In this document: in pieces, positions 1 to 8,562 of the stretch | Numbering within the stretch: position 1 is the stretch's first letter | Layout: every line of letters starts with the position of its first letter | Assembly (NCBI RefSeq): GCF_003074135.1 | Contig: NZ_PPDK01000001.1 | Coordinates: 2,046,001-2,110,000 of the forward strand | Reading direction: 5' to 3' | Length of the DNA stretch: 64,000 bases | DNA from: Euzebya tangerina | Lineage (GTDB): Bacteria > Actinomycetota > Nitriliruptoria > Euzebyales > Euzebyaceae | Translations under genes and position numbers: made by a program | The notes under the pieces: generated by a model | Told to the model about the DNA's origin: nothing | The model's input: the letters and a program-made list of their open reading frames with translations, nothing else | Databases searched by the model: none

Positions 1-113
1 TGGGAACGGCCCGCCTCATCAACGACGAGTGGTGCGGCGCCTGAGCTGGTTGGCGGTGGCTCGACGAAGCCGAAGCCACGGGGATGGGGGGTGAAGCGTC
101 CGGTGACCTGCAC
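1..113 (-). CDS. RNase II/R-family ribonuclease, N-terminal fragment (cut by window edge)
   Basis: Only the first 37 codons lie in the window; the gene continues past base 1. The frame stays open to the edge and contains a V-T-G-R-F then H-P-R-G-F-G-F-V pattern, the cold-shock-like motif that opens the OB fold of many RNase R-type exoribonucleases. I chose the GTG at 113 because AGGA lies eight bases upstream. The family degrades RNA 3' to 5' in the cytoplasm, but the catalytic RNB domain is not visible here. The product is inferred from this short motif alone. Bases 114-238 hold no gene I can support. Confidence 0.5.
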   Translation of the reverse strand, partial: MQVTGRFTPHPRGFGFVEPPPTSSGAAPLVVDEAGRS

Positions 114-238
114 GTGGTGGTTCCTGCACGGGGGTGGGGCCGCGCAGAGCGCGACGCGGTGGCGGTGGGGGCGTCCCGGGGTGGCACGGTACCCGTCCGG
201 CGTGCAGGGGGCCAGACGGGTTGCGGCACCCCGCCAGA

Positions 239-1447
239 TCAGGCCTGGGAGGGGGTGTCGCCGTTGCCGAGTGGGGCGTCGGGGAGGTCCCGAACACGCG
301 CACGTCGACGGCGCCGCTCGGGGATGAGCCCCCGCATCTCCTCCAGCTTGCCGAAGCACAGCAGCCGGTCCCCACCCTCGAGGATTCGATTGCCGCGCGG
401 GTTCGGAACGACGGTGGTGTCTCGGTGGAGCGACAGCACCGAGATGTCCGCCTCCCGAAGCCCGGACTCCCGCAGCGTCTGGCCCGCGTAGTGGGAGTCC
501 TCGCGGATCAGCAGCTCGGCCACGCCGTAGCCGGTGCTGACCGTCAGGCGCTGGCGCACGTCGAGTTCCGGGAAGGCCACCTGGTTGTCGATGTGGTCCA
601 TGATGGCGCCAGCGATGTCGAGGCCGGTCGCGCCCTCGATCCCCTCCAGACCGGGGGAGGAGTTGACCTCGAGGATCAGCGGCCCGTCGTCGCCCTCCAG
701 CATGTCGACGCCGGCCACCTTCAGACCCATGATCTGGGCGGCACGTACCGCCGCGCGCGCGTACGCCGGCTCGATGTCGATGGCCGTCGCGGCGCCGCCT
801 CGGTGGACGTTGCTGCGGAACTCGTCACCCTCGGCCGTCCGCCGCATCGCGGCGATCACCCGGTCTCCGATGACGAGCGCCCGGATGTCGCGCCCCTTGC
901 TCTCGGCGACGAAGCGTTGCAGCAACACGTTGGTGCCCGTCGACTGCAGCGTCTCGATGATCGCCTCGGCGACCTTGGCGTCGGGAGCGAGCATGACACC
1001 GATGCCCTGCGTCCCCTCCAGCAGCTTGATGATCACCGGGGCTCCGCCGACCCGGTCGATGGCGGGGACGGCGTCCTTGCGGTCGCGGACGAAGGTGGAG
1101 GAGGGGATGCCGATGTCGTGGCGGGAGAGGATCTGGAGGGACCGCAACTTGTCGCGGGAGTTGGTGATCCCCGTCGAGGTGTTGGGCGTGTAGACGTCCA
1201 TCTGCTCGAACTGTCGCACCACGGCGGTGCCGAAGTAGGTGATGGACTGCCCGATGCGTGGCAGGACGGCGTCGTAGTCGTCGACCGGCTGGCCGCGGTA
1301 CTGCAGGTCGGGCTCGTCGCCGCTGAGATCGATTGCGAACCGCAGGGTGTTCAGCACCTTCACGTCGTGACCGCGTTGCGCCGCCGCCAGCTTGAGCCGA
1401 CGGGTGCTGTAGCTATCTGCTGCCCGGGAGAGGATGGCGATCTTCAT
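239..1447 (-). CDS. rimK: RimK-like ATP-grasp ligase with C-terminal RCK_C (TrkA-C) domain
   Basis: The 402-residue protein starts at ATG (MKIAILSR). Residues 1-95 form the RimK-type N-domain and about 97-290 the ATP-grasp fold, with the metal-binding end D-G-P-L-I-L-E-V-N-S-S-P-G at 254-266. RimK enzymes add amino acids, classically glutamate, to a carboxyl acceptor using ATP. Residues about 303-375 look like an RCK_C/TrkA-C ligand-binding domain, an unusual attachment that hints at small-molecule control. It is the last gene of a four-gene operon, 10 bases after the deacylase. Ligase fold is secure; substrate is unknown, so the symbol refers to the family. Confidence 0.85.
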   Translation of the reverse strand: MKIAILSRAADSYSTRRLKLAAAQRGHDVKVLNTLRFAIDLSGDEPDLQYRGQPVDDYDAVLPRIGQSITYFGTAVVRQFEQMDVYTPNTSTGITNSRDKLRSLQILSRHDIGIPSSTFVRDRKDAVPAIDRVGGAPVIIKLLEGTQGIGVMLAPDAKVAEAIIETLQSTGTNVLLQRFVAESKGRDIRALVIGDRVIAAMRRTAEGDEFRSNVHRGGAATAIDIEPAYARAAVRAAQIMGLKVAGVDMLEGDDGPLILEVNSSPGLEGIEGATGLDIAGAIMDHIDNQVAFPELDVRQRLTVSTGYGVAELLIREDSHYAGQTLRESGLREADISVLSLHRDTTVVPNPRGNRILEGGDRLLCFGKLEEMRGLIPERRRRRARVRDLPDAPLGNGDTPSQA

Positions 1448-1457
1448 GCGTTCGTCT

Positions 1458-2441
1458 TCATGCGTGGTTGCCTTCGTTGTGTGCGATGTGGACCAGGGCG
1501 TCGCCTTGGTTGACGCTCGGGTCCAGGTTGAGGCCGATGACCATGCCGTCGGCGGGCGCGTTGATCTGGCCCAGCCGGCCACCGAAGGAGTCGTGGATGC
1601 GGCCGAGCGACGCCCCCTTGTCGACCCTATCCCCGAGGTCGACGGCCAGCTGCATGAGACCGGATCGACGGGCGCGGACCCAGCGGGACCTGCGACTGAT
1701 GTAGGGCGTCGGGGGTGTGCGGTCGAATGCCTCGCTGACCATGTCCAGGGCAGCCATCACCGCGAGGACGCCATCGGTCCCGGCCACGATCGCCGTCTCG
1801 TCGTACCGCCACGCCTCGCCGCCCTCGTAGAGGAGCACCGTCGCGCCCGCCTCGGTTCCCGCTTGACGGAGCGACCCGTCTCGGGTTGCGGCGTGCATCA
1901 TCAGCGGCGCCCCGAAGGCGTCGGCCAGCGCCCGGGTGGTGGGGTCGTCCAGGTTGGCTCGGATCTGTGGGAGGTTCGTCCGGTGGCCCGAGCCGGTGTG
2001 CAGGTCGATGCCGACCGTGCAGCGGCGAACGATCTCGGTCATGAAGATCTTCGCGATCCTGCTGGCCAGCGACCCGCGGGACGATCCGGGGAACGACCGA
2101 TTGAGGTCCCGTCGATCGGGGAGGTAGCGGTCGCCGCTGAGGAAGCCGGGGACGTTGACGATGGGGACGGCGATGACCGTGCCGTGCAGGGACCGGGGGT
2201 CGAGTTGGGCGAGGACCCGGCGGATGATCTCCACACCATTGACCTCATCCCCGTGGATGGCACCGTTCAGCCAGATCGTCGGACCCTCGTGCCGCCCGTG
2301 GACGGCCAGCACGGGCAGCGAGATCGGGGAGCCGCTGACCAGCTTCGTGATCGGGATCTGCGTCCGGGCCTTCCGACCTGCCTTCACGACGGCGTCACCG
2401 ATCTCGAAGACCGGTCGGCTGGCCCGCCTCGCCGGGCTCAC
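1458..2441 (-). CDS. Succinylglutamate desuccinylase/aspartoacylase (AstE/AspA) family deacylase
   Basis: A 327-residue zinc hydrolase of the M14-like AstE/AspA family. The metal-binding pattern H63-x-x-E66 (A-I-H-G-D-E) and H148 (G-I-D-L-H-T-G) are present. The C-terminal 90 residues form the usual beta-barrel/biotinyl-like half. Such enzymes cleave N-acyl amino acids or similar amides. The start is GTG at 2441, overlapping the TGA of the upstream zinc-protease gene as GTGA, which implies translational coupling. The reading frame runs open further upstream, but that part overlaps the neighbour. Together with the downstream ATP-grasp ligase this suggests opposing amide-forming and amide-cleaving activities on one compound (inference). 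Confidence 0.85.
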   Translation of the reverse strand: MSPARRASRPVFEIGDAVVKAGRKARTQIPITKLVSGSPISLPVLAVHGRHEGPTIWLNGAIHGDEVNGVEIIRRVLAQLDPRSLHGTVIAVPIVNVPGFLSGDRYLPDRRDLNRSFPGSSRGSLASRIAKIFMTEIVRRCTVGIDLHTGSGHRTNLPQIRANLDDPTTRALADAFGAPLMMHAATRDGSLRQAGTEAGATVLLYEGGEAWRYDETAIVAGTDGVLAVMAALDMVSEAFDRTPPTPYISRRSRWVRARRSGLMQLAVDLGDRVDKGASLGRIHDSFGGRLGQINAPADGMVIGLNLDPSVNQGDALVHIAHNEGNHA

Positions 2442-2941
2442 GAGCGACCGCCTCGGCCACGATTGCGGTCGCGGACGTCCAGCGGCGGGCGGCCCTGCAG
2501 GTAGGAGTGGGCAGGATCGATCAGGAACGTGCCGCTGAGCGCTTTGCGGCCGAGCAGCATGCGAAAGCCCATGTCGTAGCGGCGGGCCAAGGTGAGGTCC
2601 GCCTGCACCGACCGCGGGCCCACCCCGATGGTCGTGCGCACCACCGGGCGCAGCGACAGCTCGCCGTTGGATGAGCGGATCTCCCGATGTTCGAGCACCG
2701 GCGCGGTCACCCGGACCGGGTCGGCGTCGCTGTCCTGCCACGGGTGGATCTCGAATGACACCGTTTCGATGCCATCGGGCATGCTCACCTCGAGCTCCGT
2801 CGCATGGATCGCCGACGTCCGCGCGCCGGTATCGACCTTGCACTTGATCCAGGGGATCCCGAGGTCCGGGAGGCTCACCCACTCCCGCCAGCCGACGGTG
2901 CCCAGACCCGATGCGCTCGCCTCACCCATCGCTGTGCTCAC
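2438..2941 (-). CDS. RimK-associated retropepsin-like 'ATP-dependent zinc protease' family protein
   Basis: The 167-residue protein has the K-V-D-T-G-A-R-T-S-A-I motif at residues 35-45. This is the aspartyl-protease-like D-T-G signature of the family annotated as ATP-dependent zinc protease (PF05618), and the later R-M-L-L-G-R-K-A-L segment also fits. The family is typically found next to RimK-type ligases. The GTG start at 2941 overlaps the TGA of the upstream regulator (GTGA). An internal ATG at 2929 is the alternative start. Proteolytic activity is named by family and is not proven by the sequence. Confidence 0.8.
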   Translation of the reverse strand: MSTAMGEASASGLGTVGWREWVSLPDLGIPWIKCKVDTGARTSAIHATELEVSMPDGIETVSFEIHPWQDSDADPVRVTAPVLEHREIRSSNGELSLRPVVRTTIGVGPRSVQADLTLARRYDMGFRMLLGRKALSGTFLIDPAHSYLQGRPPLDVRDRNRGRGGRS

Positions 2942-5900
2942 GCGGAGGACCGTAGCCGGGATCGCAGCCGCTCGGCGTCCTCACGCCAGGTCGTGGCCTG
3001 CTCGTGGTCGCCCGTGAGCTCGGCGAGGTCGGCGGCGACCGCGGCGACCGGACCGTAGGAGCAGGTGCCCTGCCAGCAGACAAGATGGGTGTACGGCGCC
3101 AGCGCCGGGAGTACTCGCGCGGCCCGGGCCTGGTCCTCCAGCGCGGCGGCGGACGCGCCCAGGGAGAGCACACCGGCCAGCCAGGCGAAGTCGCGATGGA
3201 GGCCGCTGACGGTTCCGTCGTCGGTCACCAGGGCGTCGAACCACGCGCCGGCGAGCTCAGGGTCCTCTGCCGCCACGATCAGGCTGCCGGCCGCCTTCCA
3301 GGCCGGGATCTCCGGCTGGTCCTCGACGATCTGCCGGATCAGGGCGGCCAGTTCGCCCAGACGGCTCTGCTGCCACCGCAGAGCGAACAGCTGCCCCGAC
3401 CAGGCCGACATGGCCCGGGTCGCCGCGACCGTGAGGCCCACGTCGAAGGCCTCGGTGTTGCGCGCCTCCGCCGTGGCCAGGTCGCCGTCGATCGCGGCCA
3501 GCGCGGCCGCTTGATACGCCACCGACCACGTCCGTCCGACGTTGCCGGCGAAGGGCAACAGACGTTGCGCCTCGGCGTGTGCGTTCCGCAGTGACGGTCC
3601 ATCCGCCTGCATGATCGCGATCGAGAACGACAGGTGGGCTGCCTCCCACTCGGCGACGGGATCGCCTTCGGTCAGCGCGGCCTCGAGCAGCCGATCGCGC
3701 GCGGCGACCCGGCGATCCAGGTCGTCGACGTGGCCGAGGGCCATGTAGGCGTACGGCAGGACGTCGCAGGCCACGCGATCGTCCTGCCCCTCGAGGAGCT
3801 GTTCGGCAGACAGGAAGAGGGCACGACACCGGTCGGGGTCCCCCGCCATCGAGTGCAGGATGCTGGAGGTGGCCTGCAGGCGAGCCAACCACCCGGGGTC
3901 GGTCTCCTGGTCGAGACCTCGCCCGGCGACGGCGACCGCCCGCGCCTGGACGCCCCCGGGGTCCACTGCCTCCCCCAACTGCACGGCAGCCACCAGAGCG
4001 CGGCGGCGAAGGTCCACGTGCCCGGTCTCCATCGCCTCCTCCGCCAGGTCGAGCAGGGAGGTGGCGTGTCCACTCTCACCCGCCAGCCGTGCGCTGTCCG
4101 CGGCTTCGAGTTGAAGATCCAGGACGGCCAGCCGGTCGTACTGGTGCGACTCGGCCAGCTGCGCCGCGGTCCGAAACCACTCCGCAGCGTCGGCGTAGGC
4201 CTGCCGGGTGAACGCCTCGCGCGCGGCCGAGCCGGCGGCGCTCACCGCGGCGTGTGGGTCCAGCTCCGCTGCTCGCACCAGGTGGTGGGCTCGCTCCGGA
4301 GGACTGGTCGTTGCCTGCCCGATCGCGTGGTGCAGCTCCAGCCGACGTCCGGGCGGGATCTGGTCCCGGGCCACCCTGCGGAAGAGCTCGTGGCTGAAGC
4401 GGATCTCGCCCGGCGCCACCTCGACCAGCACCCCGGCGGCGATGAGCGGATCCATCCGTCCGACATCGGTGATGGCCCGGAGGACGGTCAGGTCCAGCGG
4501 GTCGGCCATGACCGCGGTCGCGTCGAGGAGTGGGCGGGTGTGCGACGGGAGCTCGGCCAGCCGGGCCTGCAGCAACGCGACGAGTCCAGCGTCGAGCGGG
4601 TCCTGACCGTGGTCCTCCCCAGGTCCGGCGACCATCTCCTCCGCGGCGGTGTGCTCGAGCAGTTGCCGCGCGTAGAGCGGGTGGCCGCCCGTGCGATGCC
4701 GCAGCCACTGCGCCACCGCCTCGACGTCCTCGGTGGTGATGTCCGGTCGACTGGCACCGACCAGGTCCGCGAGGGCATCGGAGTCCAGTCCGGCCAGCGG
4801 GATGTGGACGGCGTCCTGCATCGCTGCGGCGTCCTTGCCACCATCGCGGGCGGCGAAGACGGCCGGTGTGCCCGACTCCCGCAGCGCTGCCACCAGGATC
4901 GAGCGTGTCGTCGGACCGGCGCGGTCGATGTTGTCGATGAGCACGACCGTGTCCGGGAGTCGGACCAGTGCGGTGGCGATCGCACTTGCGGTGCGGGTCG
5001 CCATGCTCCCGGGACGGCGAAGGCGTCCCCGGGCCGGGTCCGCCTGCACGTCGTGGCTCTCCGTCGGATCGGCGGGCAGGCCCAGCGACAGCAGCGTCGG
5101 ACGCAGGTGGTCCATCAGTTCGTGGACCGGGCCCAACGCCCGCCATGGGTTGGTGTTGCACTCGACCGTGATGCACCGGCCCTTCCACCCGCCTCGGATC
5201 ATCCGCAGCAGCGAGGTCTTTCCGATTCCAGCCGGCCCGGTCACCGCGACCTGCTTGCCGGAGGAGATCGCTGCCAGCGCGTCCTCCACCTCCTGCGTCC
5301 GGCCGATCCTGAGCGATCCGCCGACGTCCCCGGTAGGACCGGATGAGCGCAGCATCTCGGCATGCAGGCGGGAGAGCTCCGGCCCGGGTTCGGTCCCGTG
5401 CTCCTCCACCAGCTTCCGGCGCGCCGAGTGGAAGGCGTCCAGCGCTTCGGTCCGACGGCCGGCCCGGTCGAGGGCCACCATCAGCAGCTCCCACCGTCGT
5501 TCGTGGGTTGGCGTAGCCTCGAGGAGGCCTCGCAGCTGGCTGATGGCCGGATCCAGTTGCCCCAGCTCGAGCAGCGCGAGCGTGCGCAGATCGAGGAGCT
5601 CATCGACCTCCGCGTCCAGTCGGGCAGCAACGCCCCGAGCCACGGTGTCGTCGAGGTCGGGGAGCGCCGGGCCCACCCCGATGGCCGTGCCGCGGTTGGC
5701 CGCCTCGAGGGCGGCTGCCCACAGGCCGTGGGTCCGGGCCTGGCGGGCGTCCTCGAGCTCCGCCGTGAACTGCTCCAGGTCGGTGCTGACGTGGCTGGCC
5801 AGCCGGTATCCCTCCGGTCCACGGATGAACACAGCGCGGCCGATCTTGGCGCGCAGCCGTGAGAGGTGGTTGTGGAGTGAGTTCCGGGCCGTGGCCGGAG

Positions 5901-6084
5901 GATCGCCGTCAGGCCACAGGGCGTCGGTCAGTCGGGCTTCCGGGACCGGGGTCCCGTGGTGAAGGGCGAGGGTGCCAAGAACACGCCGTTCCCCGAGGGT
6001 CAGCGCGATCGCTCGGTCATCTCCGGTTGACCGTTCCAGCCGGAGTGTCCCGAACATGATCACGTGCAGCGACGGGCTGGGCAT
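2938..6084 (-). CDS. BTAD/SARP-type transcriptional regulator with AAA/NTPase and TPR-like region
   Basis: A 1048-residue regulator. Residues about 8-95 are an OmpR-like winged helix, and about 100-245 the bacterial transcriptional activator domain (TPR-like). Then comes an NTPase with Walker A G-P-A-G-I-G-K-T-S at 283-291 and Walker B T-V-V-L-I-D-N near 377. A long alpha-helical, alanine-rich TPR-like half reaches the C terminus. There is no C-terminal LuxR helix-turn-helix. Such proteins are ATP-dependent, often pathway-specific activators. Its stop overlaps the next gene's start by 4 bases, so it is co-transcribed with the protease, deacylase and ligase and may sense their substrate or product (inference). 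Start chosen at ATG 6084; GTG or ATG a few codons later is possible. Confidence 0.85.
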   Translation of the reverse strand: MPSPSLHVIMFGTLRLERSTGDDRAIALTLGERRVLGTLALHHGTPVPEARLTDALWPDGDPPATARNSLHNHLSRLRAKIGRAVFIRGPEGYRLASHVSTDLEQFTAELEDARQARTHGLWAAALEAANRGTAIGVGPALPDLDDTVARGVAARLDAEVDELLDLRTLALLELGQLDPAISQLRGLLEATPTHERRWELLMVALDRAGRRTEALDAFHSARRKLVEEHGTEPGPELSRLHAEMLRSSGPTGDVGGSLRIGRTQEVEDALAAISSGKQVAVTGPAGIGKTSLLRMIRGGWKGRCITVECNTNPWRALGPVHELMDHLRPTLLSLGLPADPTESHDVQADPARGRLRRPGSMATRTASAIATALVRLPDTVVLIDNIDRAGPTTRSILVAALRESGTPAVFAARDGGKDAAAMQDAVHIPLAGLDSDALADLVGASRPDITTEDVEAVAQWLRHRTGGHPLYARQLLEHTAAEEMVAGPGEDHGQDPLDAGLVALLQARLAELPSHTRPLLDATAVMADPLDLTVLRAITDVGRMDPLIAAGVLVEVAPGEIRFSHELFRRVARDQIPPGRRLELHHAIGQATTSPPERAHHLVRAAELDPHAAVSAAGSAAREAFTRQAYADAAEWFRTAAQLAESHQYDRLAVLDLQLEAADSARLAGESGHATSLLDLAEEAMETGHVDLRRRALVAAVQLGEAVDPGGVQARAVAVAGRGLDQETDPGWLARLQATSSILHSMAGDPDRCRALFLSAEQLLEGQDDRVACDVLPYAYMALGHVDDLDRRVAARDRLLEAALTEGDPVAEWEAAHLSFSIAIMQADGPSLRNAHAEAQRLLPFAGNVGRTWSVAYQAAALAAIDGDLATAEARNTEAFDVGLTVAATRAMSAWSGQLFALRWQQSRLGELAALIRQIVEDQPEIPAWKAAGSLIVAAEDPELAGAWFDALVTDDGTVSGLHRDFAWLAGVLSLGASAAALEDQARAARVLPALAPYTHLVCWQGTCSYGPVAAVAADLAELTGDHEQATTWREDAERLRSRLRSSA

Positions 6085-6163
6085 TCTCCGTAGCGTAGCG
6101 TGGTCGATGCGCCGTTAGTGCCTCGTTAGCGAGGGCGGTCGGGTGAGACCCCTAGGTGTCGGA

Positions 6164-7309
6164 TCACACGACTGACGACGCGCCCAGCCACGCTCCCCAC
6201 GTCGCCAGCTCCGCCCGGACCTCCTGGGTCTGCGGTGAGATCCCGGCCACCAGCGGTGTGAACTGCTGGACCAGCAGCTCACCGGCCGTGCGGTCCAGCT
6301 TCAGGTCCACCAGTGCGACGAGCTCCTCGCCCAGCAGGAACGGCAGGGCGTAGTAGCCGTACTGCCGCTTCTCCTTCGGCACGTAGATCTCGATGCGGTA
6401 CTCCAGGTCGAACAGGCGGGCGGTGCGCTCCCGGTTCCACACGAGGGGGTCGAATGGGTTGATCAGTGCGGCGGCGTCCACCCGGCGCGGGATCACCAGG
6501 TCCGGGTCGGCGTACGTCGGCTGGTCCCACCCCTCCACGTCGACCCGCACCACGCGTCCGGCGTCCGCCAGCTCCTCCATCTGCCGGCGGGCCGTGGGTA
6601 CGTGCTGCCGGTGCCAGTCGGCCGCATCGGCCGCCGTGCCGACGGCCATGGCCCGGATCGCCCGTACCAGCAGGTCCTTCTGCGCCGCGTCCGGTGCTGG
6701 CACCGCTGCCTCGATGATCGCAGCCGGCAGCACCCGCTCGGCCAGATCGAAGTGACAGGTCATCCGGTCGTCCCGCCAGCTGATCAGGAGGTCACCGCGG
6801 TGGTGGAGGTAGTCCAGCGCCGCCCGCCCGAGCGACCGGCTGGACTGCCCGGCCCAGGTCGGGTGACGGCCGCCGGTGTCTGACAGCTGCGCCGCCGTCA
6901 GCTCGCCGTGGTCTCGAATCTCGTCCAGCACCTGATCGACGAAGGCTGCGTTCTCCTCGTTCCCAGCTCGCCAGCCCCGCCAGCTGGTGGTGTTCGCCCG
7001 TCGGTGTGCGAGCAGCGGCCACAGCTCGGCCGGGCCGGTGGCGTCGACGTGAATCCACCCCTCGTAGACCTCACCGGACCGCCAGATGTACCGATCCAGA
7101 GCGTCGGTGTCGTAGGGGCCCAGCCGACTGGCGAACACCTGATGGTGCGCTCGCGCGACGACGTTGATCGGATCGATCTGGACGACGCCGACATCGCCGT
7201 AGACCCGGCGGAAGTGCCGCGAGTCGATCCGCCCGCTGGGGCGCGGGCGTGCCAGCCCGAGCGCGGCGATCGTGGCGCGCCGCGCCTGAGACCGCGTCAG
7301 ACGGCGCAT
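6164..7309 (-). CDS. ycaQ: YcaQ/HTH_42-family DNA glycosylase (winged-helix crosslink-repair protein)
   Basis: A 381-residue protein of the AlkZ/YcaQ (HTH_42) family. Near the N terminus the motif Q44-I-D46 in V-V-Q-I-D-P-I-N-V-V is the Q-x-D catalytic signature of the YcaQ branch, whereas AlkZ proteins have Q-x-Q. The C-terminal part has the typical I-N-P-F-D-P-L-V-W-N-R-E-R segment followed by the beta-rich Y-Y-A-L-P-F-L-L-G motif. YcaQ removes bulky N7-alkylated guanines and unhooks interstrand crosslinks. The gene stands alone, 79 bases before the BTAD gene on the same strand. Size and motifs are complete. Confidence 0.85.
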   Translation of the reverse strand: MRRLTRSQARRATIAALGLARPRPSGRIDSRHFRRVYGDVGVVQIDPINVVARAHHQVFASRLGPYDTDALDRYIWRSGEVYEGWIHVDATGPAELWPLLAHRRANTTSWRGWRAGNEENAAFVDQVLDEIRDHGELTAAQLSDTGGRHPTWAGQSSRSLGRAALDYLHHRGDLLISWRDDRMTCHFDLAERVLPAAIIEAAVPAPDAAQKDLLVRAIRAMAVGTAADAADWHRQHVPTARRQMEELADAGRVVRVDVEGWDQPTYADPDLVIPRRVDAAALINPFDPLVWNRERTARLFDLEYRIEIYVPKEKRQYGYYALPFLLGEELVALVDLKLDRTAGELLVQQFTPLVAGISPQTQEVRAELATWGAWLGASSVV

Positions 7310-7409
7310 GGCCGCGTCCCGAGGTCACGATCGTGCAGAAACGCCCGCAGGCGTTGGTCTGGCCCCGATCGTGCACCGTGGCGGCGGCGAGGCGGCAGAT
7401 CAGCAGCTC
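7310..7409 (-). other. Intergenic hairpin flanked by direct repeats of GATCGTGCA
   Basis: Between the ion-channel gene and ycaQ lies a 6-bp stem, AACGCC/GGCGTT (7339-7344 with 7349-7354). It is flanked by direct repeats of GATCGTGCA at 7328-7336 and 7366-7374. The left repeat is embedded in the perfect palindrome CACGATCGTG (7325-7334). The hairpin could act as a weak terminator for the channel gene or be a regulator site before ycaQ. There is no U-tract, so the role is open. Confidence 0.45.
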
Positions 7410-8525
7410 TCACGCCGTCACCAGTCGGTCCAGGTGATCGCAGTCGATCCACGGCGCTGGCGGGGCCACCGTGAGCTCGGCCAGTCCGAGGAGCGCCTGA
7501 TCGTAGTTGACGCGCCATCCAGCCCAGTCGCGCCACGCCTGGTCCCGATCCTCGCGCAGGGGTACACCCGCCTCGTCCATGGCCTCCCACGCCTCATCGA
7601 ACTGCTCACGGGTGATCGAGATCGGGTCATCCGGCGCAGGATCGTGGTTGACCGGCAGGTCCATGAACGCCGCGACGCGGCGGAGCGCCAGGAAGCCGGC
7701 CCGGATGCAGATCTCCGCTCGGGGCATTCGGATCATCTGCCCGTCCCGGGTCTCGAAGCCGTGCTCATCCAGGCCGGCGCGATCCAGATCGACGACGGCC
7801 GCCACCATCGCGGCTGCGTCGAGCACGGCGCCCGCCGAGTTCACCCAGGAGTGCCGCGGGTCCGGAGAGCGGAAGAAGACGAGCGCCGGCAGGTCAGTGT
7901 GCGACTCCGCAAGCTTGGCAAACCACCGCTCCCACTCGAGCCACACCGTCTCCGTCTCGCCGAACCCGCGGATGCGGTGGTAGCGGATCATCATCTCGAC
8001 GGCGCTCGGTGGTATGCCACCGGAGACCTCGAACAGCGAGACCTGGTGCTCGCGCTCGCTGAACGCCGCGTACATCGAGGGCAGGTAGGTGACCAGCAAC
8101 AGCGCCAGCACCGACATGGACATCGCGGCCTCGAGGAACGACAGCAGGATCGGGCCGAACCCGTCGGGTCGCTCGAAACCGAGCGTGGTCAGCGATGACC
8201 CGGACACGGTCAGCGCGGTGACGAACGAGCCGCCCTGCATGGCCCAGAACAGCAGCGCGAAGCCCAACCACGCGATCGTCAACCAGACCAGGGGGAGCAG
8301 GAGCAGGCAGACCGGCGCGTAGTGCGCCATCAAGCGATCCCGAGCGGTGAACGTTCGAAGGGTCCCCACGCCCAGATTGAACAGGACCCGCACGGTCTGG
8401 AAGACCAGCCCGACGATGCGGACGGGTTCGCCCCGCGGCAGGACGACCGTGCGGAGGGCGGACATGAAGACACCGACGACGACGGCGCATCCCAAGACGC
8501 CAGCCAGGACTCGGAGGGCAAGCAC
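7410..8525 (-). CDS. Two-TM ion-channel-like membrane protein with cytoplasmic domain
   Basis: The 371-residue protein has hydrophobic segments at the N terminus (residues about 3-25) and around 65-90. Next comes a pore-like S-G-S-S-L-T-T-L-G-F, then another membrane helix (about 130-150). T-T-L-G-F resembles the selectivity filter of the ion_trans_2/K+ channel family. The C-terminal 210 residues are soluble and not recognised. The reading frame extends upstream to 8852 but there overlaps the AraC gene, so I chose GTG at 8525 with AGGTGG upstream. The ion carried cannot be deduced; potassium is a guess from the family. Confidence 0.65.
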   Translation of the reverse strand: MLALRVLAGVLGCAVVVGVFMSALRTVVLPRGEPVRIVGLVFQTVRVLFNLGVGTLRTFTARDRLMAHYAPVCLLLLPLVWLTIAWLGFALLFWAMQGGSFVTALTVSGSSLTTLGFERPDGFGPILLSFLEAAMSMSVLALLLVTYLPSMYAAFSEREHQVSLFEVSGGIPPSAVEMMIRYHRIRGFGETETVWLEWERWFAKLAESHTDLPALVFFRSPDPRHSWVNSAGAVLDAAAMVAAVVDLDRAGLDEHGFETRDGQMIRMPRAEICIRAGFLALRRVAAFMDLPVNHDPAPDDPISITREQFDEAWEAMDEAGVPLREDRDQAWRDWAGWRVNYDQALLGLAELTVAPPAPWIDCDHLDRLVTA

Positions 8526-8562
8526 GGGCCGCAGTCTGCCACCTGACTGCGACAGGGCGGGG

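Noticed and set aside
134-1513. Long plus-strand reading frame opposite rimK
   Set aside because: It is a GC-driven shadow of rimK. It lacks any domain or ribosome-binding site, and the opposite strand has a clear family match.
3634-5346. 570-codon plus-strand frame opposite the BTAD regulator
   Set aside because: Antisense shadow in high-GC DNA; Arg/Gly/Pro-rich without motifs.
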